A stretch of DNA of 6,018 bases from CAZIOH01 sp964540815 (GCA_964540815.1 CAZIOH010000176.1:1-6018); one strand, 5' to 3'. Numbered from the stretch's first letter, positions 1 through 5,994 are shown. Translations and numbers: made by a program. The notes: generated from the sequence alone by a model not told the origin.

Positions 1-409
1 AACGCCGTCAAGAGCGCGACCGCCTACGCATGCAGCCCCCAGTGTGACGGGGGGGCCAGCGGGTCTCTCCCGGCTACAGAAGCAAACCCAGTTCGTCCAG
101 CCCTGACGCCTTCACGTCGACCCCATTCCCCTTGGGATTTTGCACCCCGAGAACGGAGTCCGGACCGCCCCCCGGCCCCCTCCCAGAGCGGACATTTCTA
201 CTTAGCCTTGACATCAAACGGACGATTTCGGCCGTCCCGTCCGGAGCCTCGATAGGGGAAACCCTGGGTTAAGATTCCTATGCTCACCCCCCCCCGGCCG
301 ACCGCCCCACCCCACGAAATGACTTGCGCGGGCCGGTCGATCTCGCCCAGCCTCAATCGTCGCCCCTGCGAACAACCATCCGGGCGCACGAGGCGCCCGC
401 TGTGGGTCA

Positions 410-429
410 TGGCGTCATTTCCGACGCCA
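410..429 (+). repeat. 7-bp inverted repeat in sigma-gene leader
   Basis: TGGCGTC (410-416) and GACGCCA (423-429) are perfect inverse complements around a 6-base loop (ATTTCC). The repeat lies 8 bases before a Shine-Dalgarno-like AAGGA and 42 bases before the preferred ATG of the sigma gene. It could be an operator or a leader RNA hairpin. In a genome this GC-rich, chance also remains likely. Confidence 0.35.
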
Positions 430-436
430 CGGGTGT

Positions 437-441
437 AAGGA
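437..441 (+). promoter_or_regulatory. Shine-Dalgarno-like AAGGA supporting alternative GTG start
   Basis: AAGGA lies 5 bases before a GTG at 447 that is in frame with the sigma factor and would add 8 residues. It is too far (29 bases) from the ATG at 471, which has no clear ribosome site of its own. The codons between 447 and 471 (ACA, ATA, ACT, CGA) are unlike the rest of the gene, which argues for 471. The start is therefore unsettled between these two. Confidence 0.4.
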
Positions 442-470
442 ATGACGTGGCCGGGACAATAAGCACTCGA

Positions 471-1124
471 ATGGGCCCGAAGCTCAAGCGCTTGCCGGGA
501 CGAACGGTTGTCAGGGAAGCGCCCGACGACCTCGCCTTCGTGCGCGCGCCGGACGCAGATCCTGGCGCGCTCTACCGCCGGTACGTCGCCGATGTCACAC
601 GGTGGGTCCGGCGGTTCGGGACAGCACCCGCCGACGTCGAGGATGTCGTTCACGACGTGTTTTTGGTCGCCCTCCGGAAGCGTCAGGATTTCGATCCCCG
701 GCGGGCTGCGTTCGGGACCTGGCTCTTCGGTGTCACGGCGAACGTCACCAAGTCTCGTCGGCGTCGCGACACCTGGCGCGCCCACATTCGGCGCGCGTTT
801 CCCTGGTGGAGCGACGAGACGAGAGCGCGGGCGTCGGCCGCATCCGAGTCGACGGAGGATCTGACGTTGGCGGAGCAAAACGAGACGGGCGTGGTCCTGC
901 AACGATTGCTCGATGGACTCGGGGACAAGTACCGGATCGCGATCGTGATGTTCGAGCTCGAGGGGCTGAGCTGTGAGGAGATTGCCGCGGCCGTGGGCTG
1001 CTCGGTCGAGAGCGTCTACGTTCGGGTGCACCGGGCGCGAAGAAAAATGGCCGCGGCGCTGGCGCATCATCAGGAACAGGTGACGGCAGAGGGCGGACCG
1101 GCGGCGCACGGGGGCACCCCATGA
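471..1124 (+). CDS. ECF-type RNA polymerase sigma factor (sigma-70 family)
   Basis: A 217-residue group 4 (ECF) sigma factor that would direct RNA polymerase to a small regulon. Seen: a sigma region 2 at about residues 34-100, with LYRRYVADVTRWVRRF, the typical region 2.2 stretch DVEDVVHDVFLVALRK (55-70) that contacts the core enzyme, and FGTWLFGVTANVTKSRRRR (81-99) for -10 recognition. A charged linker follows (100-140), then sigma region 4 (about 141-195) with helix-turn-helix GLSCEEIAAAVGCSVESVYV (165-184) and RVHRARRKM for -35 recognition. There is no large C-terminal extra domain. The frame extends upstream to a TTG at 324, but that part lacks coding bias; ATG 471 or GTG 447 is preferred. 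The stop overlaps the next gene's start (ATGA), pointing to translational coupling with a likely regulator. The family is certain; the target promoters are unknown. Confidence 0.93.
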   Translation: MGPKLKRLPGRTVVREAPDDLAFVRAPDADPGALYRRYVADVTRWVRRFGTAPADVEDVVHDVFLVALRKRQDFDPRRAAFGTWLFGVTANVTKSRRRRDTWRAHIRRAFPWWSDETRARASAASESTEDLTLAEQNETGVVLQRLLDGLGDKYRIAIVMFELEGLSCEEIAAAVGCSVESVYVRVHRARRKMAAALAHHQEQVTAEGGPAAHGGTP

Positions 1125-2299
1125 AGACGCCGCCGAAACCGCCGACTGCTCCTCCTGTCCGACTGGCCGCCAACCGCGAAACCGGCGCCGGCGCCGGTGC
1201 CTACGGCGATCTCTCGCGTTTGCTGAGCACGACGCCGCCCCCGCCTGCCCTCGATGGATTCGCGGTCTCCCGGGTGGAGCGCCGGCTTCGGGATTCATTG
1301 GCGGCAAGGGCCGTGCGCGGACGCGCGCGACTGGCTCCCGCGGTCGCGGTGGCGGCGGCCCTGGTCTTCGGAGGTGGGCTCTTCGCGACCGGCGCGACCA
1401 TCGCGGCTCACCGGGGCTGGTCCTGGCGGCAGGTGGTGTCGGCGCTCTCCTGGCCGCGCCCCCCGCGCCCCAGGTCCGAGGCGCGCGTTCCAGCGACCCA
1501 CCGAAGGAACGAGGTCGCACGCCCGATTCGTCCGGGCCCGGCTGCGAGCCCGGCGGCGGCGCCTCTGCAGGAGCCGTCCGATTCACTCGAGCCGCCGGGA
1601 GCGCTCGTCCCTTCTCCGGCAAGCACGACCGCGGGTCGGCGGCTCGCGGCACCCATGGGTGCTGCGACTGCAACTGCAACCGCGCGTGCATCGGGGCGCC
1701 CGCGCGACCCTCGGGGCAGATGGTCGGAGCAGCAGGCTATCGAGCCTCCTTCCTTCGCCGCTTCAGCCGTCGCTCCCCCACCCACCGGTCGCCACGACGA
1801 CGCCATCGACGTCGAGGTGCCGCGCTCGGAGGAGGTGCGGCTCTTCGCGCGCGCGGTCGCCTCACTGCGCCGCGAAGATCAGGCCTCGACCGCGATTGCG
1901 CTGTGTGACGAGTACCTGCGTCGCTTTCCAGGCGGCGTCCTCGTCGATGAAGTCGAGGCGGTGCGCGCGGAGGGAGAGCTGCGTTCGGGGGATCACGGCG
2001 CTGCGCTGGCTGGACTCGATCGGTTGGCCTTGCGGGACGACGAGCGTGGCGTCGCCTTGCGGCTGGTGCGCGCGGAGCTGAGCGCGGAGAGGAGCTGCGC
2101 GGCGGCGCTCGGAGACTTCGACCGGGTCCTCGCCGCTGGTTCCACGGCGACGGTTGGCGAACGTGCTCTCTACGGTCGGAGCGCGTGTCGTGCCCGCACC
2201 GGTGACGAAGCCGGCGCCCGGGCAGACGCACGCGCTTACCTGCGGCGGTTTCCCGCCGGCCCGCACGCCTCGCTGCTCCGCGACCGCGCGGGCCCGTGA
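1121..2299 (+). CDS. Single-pass membrane protein with TPR-like C-terminus; candidate anti-sigma/sensor
   Basis: A 392-residue protein. Residues 1-70 are Pro/Ala/Arg-rich and presumably cytoplasmic, with a short helical stretch (AVSRVERRLRDSLAARAVRG, 48-67). A hydrophobic segment at about 71-96 is the single membrane span. Residues 110-235 form a Pro/Ala/Arg-rich, low-complexity linker. The part from about 236 to the end is helical and TPR-like, with YLRRFPGG (265-272) and YLRRFPAG (373-380) as matching helix-turn edges. It starts inside the sigma gene's stop codon (ATGA), behind a GGGGG run (1110-1114). The coupling to an ECF gene suggests an anti-sigma factor or sensor that holds the sigma factor at the inner membrane, with the TPR part in the periplasm. 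No Cys or His lies in the N-terminal 70 residues, so the HxxxCxxC zinc anti-sigma motif is absent. The role is inferred from position and topology only. Confidence 0.75.
   Translation: MKTPPKPPTAPPVRLAANRETGAGAGAYGDLSRLLSTTPPPPALDGFAVSRVERRLRDSLAARAVRGRARLAPAVAVAAALVFGGGLFATGATIAAHRGWSWRQVVSALSWPRPPRPRSEARVPATHRRNEVARPIRPGPAASPAAAPLQEPSDSLEPPGALVPSPASTTAGRRLAAPMGAATATATARASGRPRDPRGRWSEQQAIEPPSFAASAVAPPPTGRHDDAIDVEVPRSEEVRLFARAVASLRREDQASTAIALCDEYLRRFPGGVLVDEVEAVRAEGELRSGDHGAALAGLDRLALRDDERGVALRLVRAELSAERSCAAALGDFDRVLAAGSTATVGERALYGRSACRARTGDEAGARADARAYLRRFPAGPHASLLRDRAGP
1181..1198. repeat. 18-bp perfect palindrome inside the membrane-protein gene
   Basis: ACCGGCGCCGGCGCCGGT reads the same on both strands. 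It encodes a Thr-Gly-Ala-Gly-Ala-Gly run about 60 bases into the gene. It is explained simply by repeated GGC-GCC codons, but it is long enough to act as a protein site or hairpin. No function is implied. Confidence 0.5.
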
Positions 2300-2318
2300 T
2301 CTTGTGTGGGACGGCCGG

Positions 2319-2347
2319 CGAGGTGCTCCCTGACGGTCCGAGGTGCT
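2319..2347 (+). repeat. 9-bp direct repeat, 20-base period, at the gene 3 start
   Basis: CGAGGTGCT occurs at 2319-2327 and again at 2339-2347, a period of 20 bases (about two helical turns). The second copy contains the GTG start of the exported protein gene. The GTG in the first copy is out of frame. This may be a local duplication or a binding site; chance is possible. Confidence 0.35.
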
Positions 2348-3374
2348 TGACGCCGCAGCCGGCCCCCTTCACCGTGTTGTGGTGCTGCTGGGCATCCCGA
2401 TATGGCCCGCGTTGGCGCTCGGCCCCGTCCTGCTCGCCTCGACCCCGCTGATCACGGCCGAGGGCGATTGCCCGAACGCCGAGGCGGTGCGGGCTCGTTA
2501 CGAAGAGCTGGGCGCGATGGACCCGCAGCCCCACTCGGACGCGGGCCCACCCGGGATCGCCCACGTGGCGCTTCGCAATGACCTGCTCGAGGTGTCGTTG
2601 CGAAAGGAGGGCGGTGCGCTGATTGGCGAGCGGGCGATCGCGGTCCCCGCGCGGTGCGACGACCGTGCCGACGTTGCGGCGGCGCTGTTGCTGGCGTGGT
2701 CCCCCGGTCGGCGACCATCGGAGGTCGAGCTGCCGTACCCGGCGCTCGCGAAGACGCCGGCGCGCGGCCCCGCCGACGCCGTGAACGCGGCCTCTCGGGC
2801 CAGGGCCGAGGCCCCGAATGACTGGCGCGTCGACCTCGCCGCCATGGCTTCGGTGGTCGCGCCATTTCAAAGCGATCCCGTCGCCCCGAGCGTTGGGCTC
2901 GAAGCGGGTCTCGGCCGCGGTGGGTCTCGCCTCGCCGGCGCAATCGATGCTGCGCTCGCGAGCGAGCGCAGCATCGCCCTCGGCCCTGGGACGGCACACT
3001 GGCGTGCTGGCGATCTGCGGCTCGGCGGAACGCTGCGACTCTTCGGCGCGGAAGCCGGGTTCAACCTGCTCGCCGCGGGCGGGGTGGGGGTGGCTTTCGT
3101 GGAGGCGCGTGGCACCGGCTTTGCGATGATCGCCGGTGGCCGCAGCGTGGCGCCCGAGGTGTGGGGCGGGCTGCGCGTGCTGGGTCCCGCCTGGGGAAGG
3201 CTCCGCGTGATCGCCGCGGGTCATGCGACCGTGCGCACGCGCGAGCAAGATTTGACCGCGGCTAACCCTGACGTTCGGCGTCCGCTTTCGACTGGGGAGG
3301 GACAGCTGACCCTGGGCGTGGAGGTGACCCTGACCCGTTGGGCGAGCGAACGAGATCTCACCGCCGGCTTGTAA
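2343..3374 (+). CDS. Exported envelope protein with two-Cys N-terminal domain and probable beta-strand-rich C-terminus
   Basis: A 343-residue protein that I cannot assign to a named family. GTG 2343 is chosen because an in-frame TGA lies at 2331 and because it gives a short n-region (through His10-Arg11) before a hydrophobic stretch (12-33) resembling a signal peptide. A possible cleavage site is ITA/EG near residue 39-40. No lipobox is present. The mature part has only two cysteines, C43 (in DCPNAEAVRARYEEL) and C105 (in VPARCDDRADVAAALLLAW), a spacing that suggests one disulfide in a small N-terminal domain. From about residue 160, alternating polar/hydrophobic stretches rich in Gly (WRAGDLRLGGTLRLFG, GQLTLGVEVTLTRW) look like amphipathic beta strands, as in outer-membrane barrels, though no barrel is proven. 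It sits 43 bases after the membrane protein and 30 before the lipoprotein, as part of the operon. It is probably a periplasmic or outer-membrane protein; its function is unknown. Confidence 0.72.
   Translation: MLDAAAGPLHRVVVLLGIPIWPALALGPVLLASTPLITAEGDCPNAEAVRARYEELGAMDPQPHSDAGPPGIAHVALRNDLLEVSLRKEGGALIGERAIAVPARCDDRADVAAALLLAWSPGRRPSEVELPYPALAKTPARGPADAVNAASRARAEAPNDWRVDLAAMASVVAPFQSDPVAPSVGLEAGLGRGGSRLAGAIDAALASERSIALGPGTAHWRAGDLRLGGTLRLFGAEAGFNLLAAGGVGVAFVEARGTGFAMIAGGRSVAPEVWGGLRVLGPAWGRLRVIAAGHATVRTREQDLTAANPDVRRPLSTGEGQLTLGVEVTLTRWASERDLTAGL
2945..2976 (+). repeat. Perfect 14-bp stem with 4-base loop inside gene 3
   Basis: CGATGCTGCGCTCG (2945-2958) and CGAGCGCAGCATCG (2963-2976) are perfect inverse complements with the loop CGAG. 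The element lies within the coding sequence for residues around 201-212 of the exported protein, in the middle of the operon. It would form a very stable RNA hairpin. No T run follows, so it is not a standard intrinsic terminator. Confidence 0.75.
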
Positions 3375-3397
3375 GGTTTGCATTCGAAGCATCAATC

Positions 3398-3402
3398 AGG
3401 AG
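3398..3402 (+). promoter_or_regulatory. Ribosome binding site for the lipoprotein gene
   Basis: AGGAG lies 2 bases before ATG 3405, in the 30-base gap after gene 3. The spacing is short, but this is the clearest ribosome site in the gap. It favours ATG 3405 over the in-frame TTG at 3378 and over the ATG at 3483, which would leave too short a signal peptide. Confidence 0.55.
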
Positions 3403-3404
3403 TC

Positions 3405-4379
3405 ATGAGCAAGGTCAACGAGGTCGAGCGCCACGCCGCGACCCGGATCACGAGCCTCCGCGTGGTCGAGGTAGCGGTGTCCATGTGCGTGTTGGTGGCG
3501 GCGCCCCTTCTCGGTTGCGGCCGTGTCGGCGTGCAGGTTGGCGCGGGACCCGACGGATCGAGCGGGGCAGTCGGGGGCCGAAGCATCGCGACGGGCGGTG
3601 CACCTGGTTCAGGCGGTGCACCTGGTCCAGGCGGTGCGCCGGCTGCTGGCGCCACCGCCTCCACCGCGGCGGTGGGGGGCGCTGGCGGCGCGGTGGGGGC
3701 AGCCGGGGCGGGAGGCGAAGGCGGCGCGGGGGCGGGCGGCGCCCCAGCCTTTTCGCTTCAGGTGCAGGCCTGCAATGACATGACCGCCTCGCTGTGCCTG
3801 CGCGGCGCGCTGTGTTCGACGGACACCAACGCGACCGCGTGTCAGCCCGAACTCGAGGTCGAATTTGGCTGCGCGCGCGCCGACGGGGTCGACTTCTCGG
3901 CGTGCGGGACGGACGCAGCGGCGGGAACCTGCACCTCCCTGTATCCGGGAGGCGGGCTGACGGTGCCAGCGACCTGTGAGACGGCCGTCCATGCCGTGCC
4001 CCTCAGCGATCCGCAGTCCGCGTGTTACGACCTCGTGGACCGCCTGTGCGAAAGAGGTCTCGTGTGCGCCGGGGGAATGGTCGACGATGCCGCCGCCATC
4101 CAGGATTGTGAGGACCTGGTCACGACCGATCTCGCGTCCGGAATTCCGTGTCTGCTGGCGACGGCCACGGGGCCCGACTACGTGGCGTGCCTGCAGGCAA
4201 TCGCGACCTTGCCCTGCCCGGCCACCGCGTCAGGGCAGGGCGGACAGGGGGCAGGGGGCGCCGCGGGAGCGGGAGGCGCGGGCGGAATCGGTGCCGGTGG
4301 CTCCGGCACGGGGACCGGGGCCGCACCCGGCCTGGCAGCAATCCCGGCGTGCGCCAGCGCGATCACGGTCACGCCATGA
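3405..4379 (+). CDS. Glycine-rich lipoprotein with duplicated eight-cysteine module
   Basis: A 324-residue predicted lipoprotein of no family I recognise. The n-region (1-19) carries Arg and Lys; the hydrophobic core is about 23-36; PLLGC ends at C38, a fair lipobox, so the mature protein would be lipid-anchored. Residues 41-114 are a flexible Gly/Ala-rich tether with three GGAPxx hexapeptides (64-81). Two cysteine modules follow. Module 1 has Cys at 123, 131, 137, 146, 156, 167, 176 and 191. Module 2 has Cys at 207, 215, 221, 235, 249, 262, 271 and 316. Both open with C-x7-C-x5-C, have x8 between Cys 6 and 7, and place the eighth Cys just after a V/I-P-A turn, which indicates an internal duplication. 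In module 2 a second Gly-rich insert (about 277-308) separates Cys 7 from Cys 8. Sixteen cysteines in an exported protein suggest eight disulfides. A role as adhesin, binding protein or partner of the next gene product is inference. Confidence 0.8.
   Translation: MSKVNEVERHAATRITSLRVVEVAVSMCVLVAAPLLGCGRVGVQVGAGPDGSSGAVGGRSIATGGAPGSGGAPGPGGAPAAGATASTAAVGGAGGAVGAAGAGGEGGAGAGGAPAFSLQVQACNDMTASLCLRGALCSTDTNATACQPELEVEFGCARADGVDFSACGTDAAAGTCTSLYPGGGLTVPATCETAVHAVPLSDPQSACYDLVDRLCERGLVCAGGMVDDAAAIQDCEDLVTTDLASGIPCLLATATGPDYVACLQAIATLPCPATASGQGGQGAGGAAGAGGAGGIGAGGSGTGTGAAPGLAAIPACASAITVTP
3594..3647 (+). repeat. Three 18-bp tandem repeats coding GGAPxx
   Basis: Three in-frame 18-base units at 3594-3611, 3612-3629 and 3630-3647 encode GGAPGS, GGAPGP and GGAPAA. 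The first two units differ at one base; the third is diverged. They sit in the Gly-rich tether of the lipoprotein. Whole-unit gain or loss would keep the frame, so tether length could vary between strains. Confidence 0.8.
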
Positions 4380-4434
4380 ACAACGATGAAACAGCGATCA
4401 TTCATCCGTCAATCCATGAAAGGGGGCCGAGGTC
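4380..4434 (+). other. Short AT-richer gap before the DUF1552 gene, with ribosome site
   Basis: This 55-base gap is richer in A/T than its surroundings. It holds the inverted repeat GATGAA (4385-4390) / TTCATC (4401-4406) and a ribosome-site-like AAGGGGG (4420-4426) 8 bases before ATG 4435; a GAGG (4429-4432) lies closer. No clear promoter or terminator is seen, so read-through from the lipoprotein gene is likely. Confidence 0.5.
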
Positions 4435-5874
4435 ATGCAGAGGAGAAGCTCGCGCAGGATGTTTCTCGGCAAGGCTGGAGTGACCCTGGCGCTTCCGTTC
4501 TTGCCCTCGGCCTTCTGGTCGCGGCGGAGCGGCGCCGCCATCTGCACGCCGCCGCGGCGGTTCATGGCGTGGTTCGCGCCGAACGGGATGGTCATGCCGG
4601 CGTGGACACCGGCCACGTCCGGCGGGGCAGGGAACGCCTGGACCATGCCTCCCATTCTCTCGCCGCTGGCATCGGTTCGGAACAAGCTCGTCATCTTGAC
4701 CGGCCTCGATCATCAGGACATCGCCGTCCCTCCGCCAGGCTCCCCCACCAGCCCGACCGAGCCCGCAACCGGGACCGGGTGCTTCTTGAACATGCTTCCA
4801 GTGGAGGGGCACGAGACCGACGTGAGCCGAACCAGCTTGGATCAGGCGCTGTTGCCGGTCCTCAATTCCCCCGCCTGCGGGACGCCAAAATTTCCGTCGC
4901 TGCAACTCTCCCTTGAATACCTGAATGGCGTGTGTGGAACGTCGAATTGCAGCTTTACCCGGACCATATCGTGGACCGGTGGTGCCCCCTTGCCCACCAT
5001 CTCCGATCCTGGGATCCTCTGGGATAAGCTGTTCTACCAGGCCGCCGGCACGGCGGATCTCGCGCAGCGCCAGGCGCTGCGGAAGAGCGTGCTCGACTAT
5101 GTGCTCGATCAGACGCGCTCGCTCACGACCCGCCTGAGCGCCGCAGACCGGCTGAGACTGGACGAGCACACGACGTTGGTTCGAAATCTCGAGACGCGGC
5201 TCGAGCGAATCGGAAAGAGCACCTCGCCTCCCCCGGTCAGCCTATCGTGCAGCCCGCCTCCCCGGCCGCCTGAATCGTCTGTATTGCAGTTCGGCGGCAC
5301 ACCATCGAGCTACATCCAGGCGACGTTCCCAATCCTGGTGGACCTGATGGCGCTGGCGTTCGAGTGCGACCTCACGCGCTCCTTGACGTTCATGATTGGA
5401 AAGGGGGACGCCGAGAACGACTACGCGTTCCTAACCGGCAGCCCAACTCCCCACCATACGACAGCGCTGGCCGAGACAACCGGAGCGAATCAAGCCAAGC
5501 TGACCCAGATCGACAGCTACGAGATCCAGCAAGCCGCGAACCTGCTCAGCCGGCTGGATGCTGCCGTGGAGCTCGACGGCCGATCGGTCCTGGACCGGAC
5601 CACGTTCTATCTCAGCAGCAACGTGGCGGACGGCCAGGCTCTGAACCACTGGGACATGCCGGTCCTGCTCGCGGGCGGCTCCGCGAGCGGCTTGAAGATC
5701 GACGGGCGGCACATCAACTACATCCCTCAGATGCCTTTCCCGCGACCCTTGGTCGGCCCGCGCAGCGCCGTCCAGACCGGGCGAGTCTTCATGTCAATCC
5801 TGCAGGCTCACGGCATTCAGCAGGATACGTTCGGCTTGGCCAGCGGCGGACCGTTGCCCGAGCTCATGCTTTAG
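4435..5874 (+). CDS. Tat-exported DUF1552 (HXXSHH family, PF07586) protein
   Basis: A 479-residue protein of the DUF1552 family, full length, of unknown biochemical function. The N-terminus has a twin-arginine motif (SRRMFLGK, 6-13) followed by a hydrophobic run GVTLALPFLPSAF, so folded export by the Tat pathway is likely. Family landmarks: FAPNGMVMPAWTP (47-59), VILTGLDHQ (86-94), FPSLQLSLE (153-161), TISWTGG (177-183), DYVLDQTRSLTTRLSAADRL (221-240) followed by RLDEHTTLVRNLETRL, FECDLTRSLTFMIG (309-322), KLTQIDSYEIQQ (355-366), VADGQALNHWDMPVLLAGG (397-415) and SILQAHGIQQDTFG (454-467). The motif that gave the family its name, HxxSHH, should lie near 341-346. Here it reads HTTALA, keeping only the first His. 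Relatives usually pair with a DUF1592/DUF1588 haem-binding-type protein; here the upstream gene is the Cys-rich lipoprotein instead. It is the last gene of the apparent operon. The family is secure; the activity, and whether this copy is active, are unknown. Confidence 0.95.
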   Translation: MQRRSSRRMFLGKAGVTLALPFLPSAFWSRRSGAAICTPPRRFMAWFAPNGMVMPAWTPATSGGAGNAWTMPPILSPLASVRNKLVILTGLDHQDIAVPPPGSPTSPTEPATGTGCFLNMLPVEGHETDVSRTSLDQALLPVLNSPACGTPKFPSLQLSLEYLNGVCGTSNCSFTRTISWTGGAPLPTISDPGILWDKLFYQAAGTADLAQRQALRKSVLDYVLDQTRSLTTRLSAADRLRLDEHTTLVRNLETRLERIGKSTSPPPVSLSCSPPPRPPESSVLQFGGTPSSYIQATFPILVDLMALAFECDLTRSLTFMIGKGDAENDYAFLTGSPTPHHTTALAETTGANQAKLTQIDSYEIQQAANLLSRLDAAVELDGRSVLDRTTFYLSSNVADGQALNHWDMPVLLAGGSASGLKIDGRHINYIPQMPFPRPLVGPRSAVQTGRVFMSILQAHGIQQDTFGLASGGPLPELML

Positions 5875-5876
5875 CA

Positions 5877-5915
5877 GGGAGGTCACGCGAGCACTCGAGC
5901 TGGGCGCCACCTCCC
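5877..5915 (+). terminator. Inverted repeat just after the last stop codon; possible transcript end
   Basis: GGGAGGT (5877-5883) and ACCTCCC (5909-5915) form a 7-bp GC-rich stem with a 25-base loop, starting 2 bases after the DUF1552 stop. No T run follows, so it is not a classic intrinsic terminator. It may stabilise the 3' end of the operon transcript or mark a Rho-type end. Confidence 0.3.
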
Positions 5916-5978
5916 CAACGACGGCGGCATCCGTATCCTCGTGAACCGGGGGCGAGGGAGCGGCGGCTGGCGACGGCG

Positions 5979-5994
5979 CGGCCGAATTCGGCCG
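5979..5994. repeat. 16-bp perfect palindrome
   Basis: CGGCCGAATTCGGCCG is identical on both strands. As RNA it can fold to a 6-bp stem with an AATT loop, followed only by TTT. It lies in the unassigned stretch after the operon and could be a protein site or a weak terminator; chance cannot be excluded. Confidence 0.45.

Larger units (their letters stand above)
1..470. other. Left-edge non-coding / unassigned region
   Basis: I see no gene I can support here. Plus frame 1 is open from the window edge to TAG at 253-255. Its first ~25 codons are rich in G/C-ending codons, so the tail of an upstream gene is possible, but codon preference collapses after about position 75 and the peptide becomes Pro/Arg-rich. 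Plus frame 2 stops near 104 and frame 3 at 45-47, so either could also end an upstream gene. The region contains a G7 run (49-55), a small imperfect hairpin (58-75), a C9 tract (287-295) and an inverted repeat at 410-429. It probably carries the promoter and leader of the sigma-factor operon, but no promoter can be assigned by eye. Confidence 0.5.

Noticed and set aside
208..284. TTGACA (208-213) as a -35 element, and GGGAAA / TATGCT (256-261 / 279-284, 17-base gap) as a promoter
   Set aside because: TTGACA has no A/T-rich -10 at 16-18 bases. The second pair has a fair -10 but a poor -35 match for both housekeeping and ECF promoters. Not strong enough to list as a promoter.
324..470. N-terminal extension of the sigma factor to TTG 324
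   Set aside because: No ribosome site at 324, poor coding bias, and the extra residues have no counterpart in ECF sigma factors.
198..1691. 497-residue open frame on the minus strand
   Set aside because: It runs antisense to the sigma and membrane-protein genes, is Arg/Pro-rich with no domain, and is the kind of long shadow frame produced by G/C-ending codons.
1254..2081. 275-residue plus-strand frame inside gene 2
   Set aside because: Arg/Ser-rich out-of-frame shadow of the membrane protein, which has the coupled start and a membrane span.
1737..3395. 552-residue open frame on the minus strand
   Set aside because: Antisense to the TPR-like region and the exported protein; Arg/Ala/Pro low-complexity composition and no recognisable motif. 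The plus-strand genes explain the codon pattern.
3630..3760. Gly/Ala-rich tract considered as a PE-PGRS or collagen-like protein
   Set aside because: No regular Gly-x-y triplets and no PE domain. It is a flexible tether between the lipid anchor and the Cys modules.
4386..4916. 176-residue plus-strand frame beginning MKQRSFIRQ in the gap before the DUF1552 gene
   Set aside because: It begins plausibly but overlaps the DUF1552 N-terminus out of frame. The DUF1552 frame has a Tat motif and clear family landmarks.
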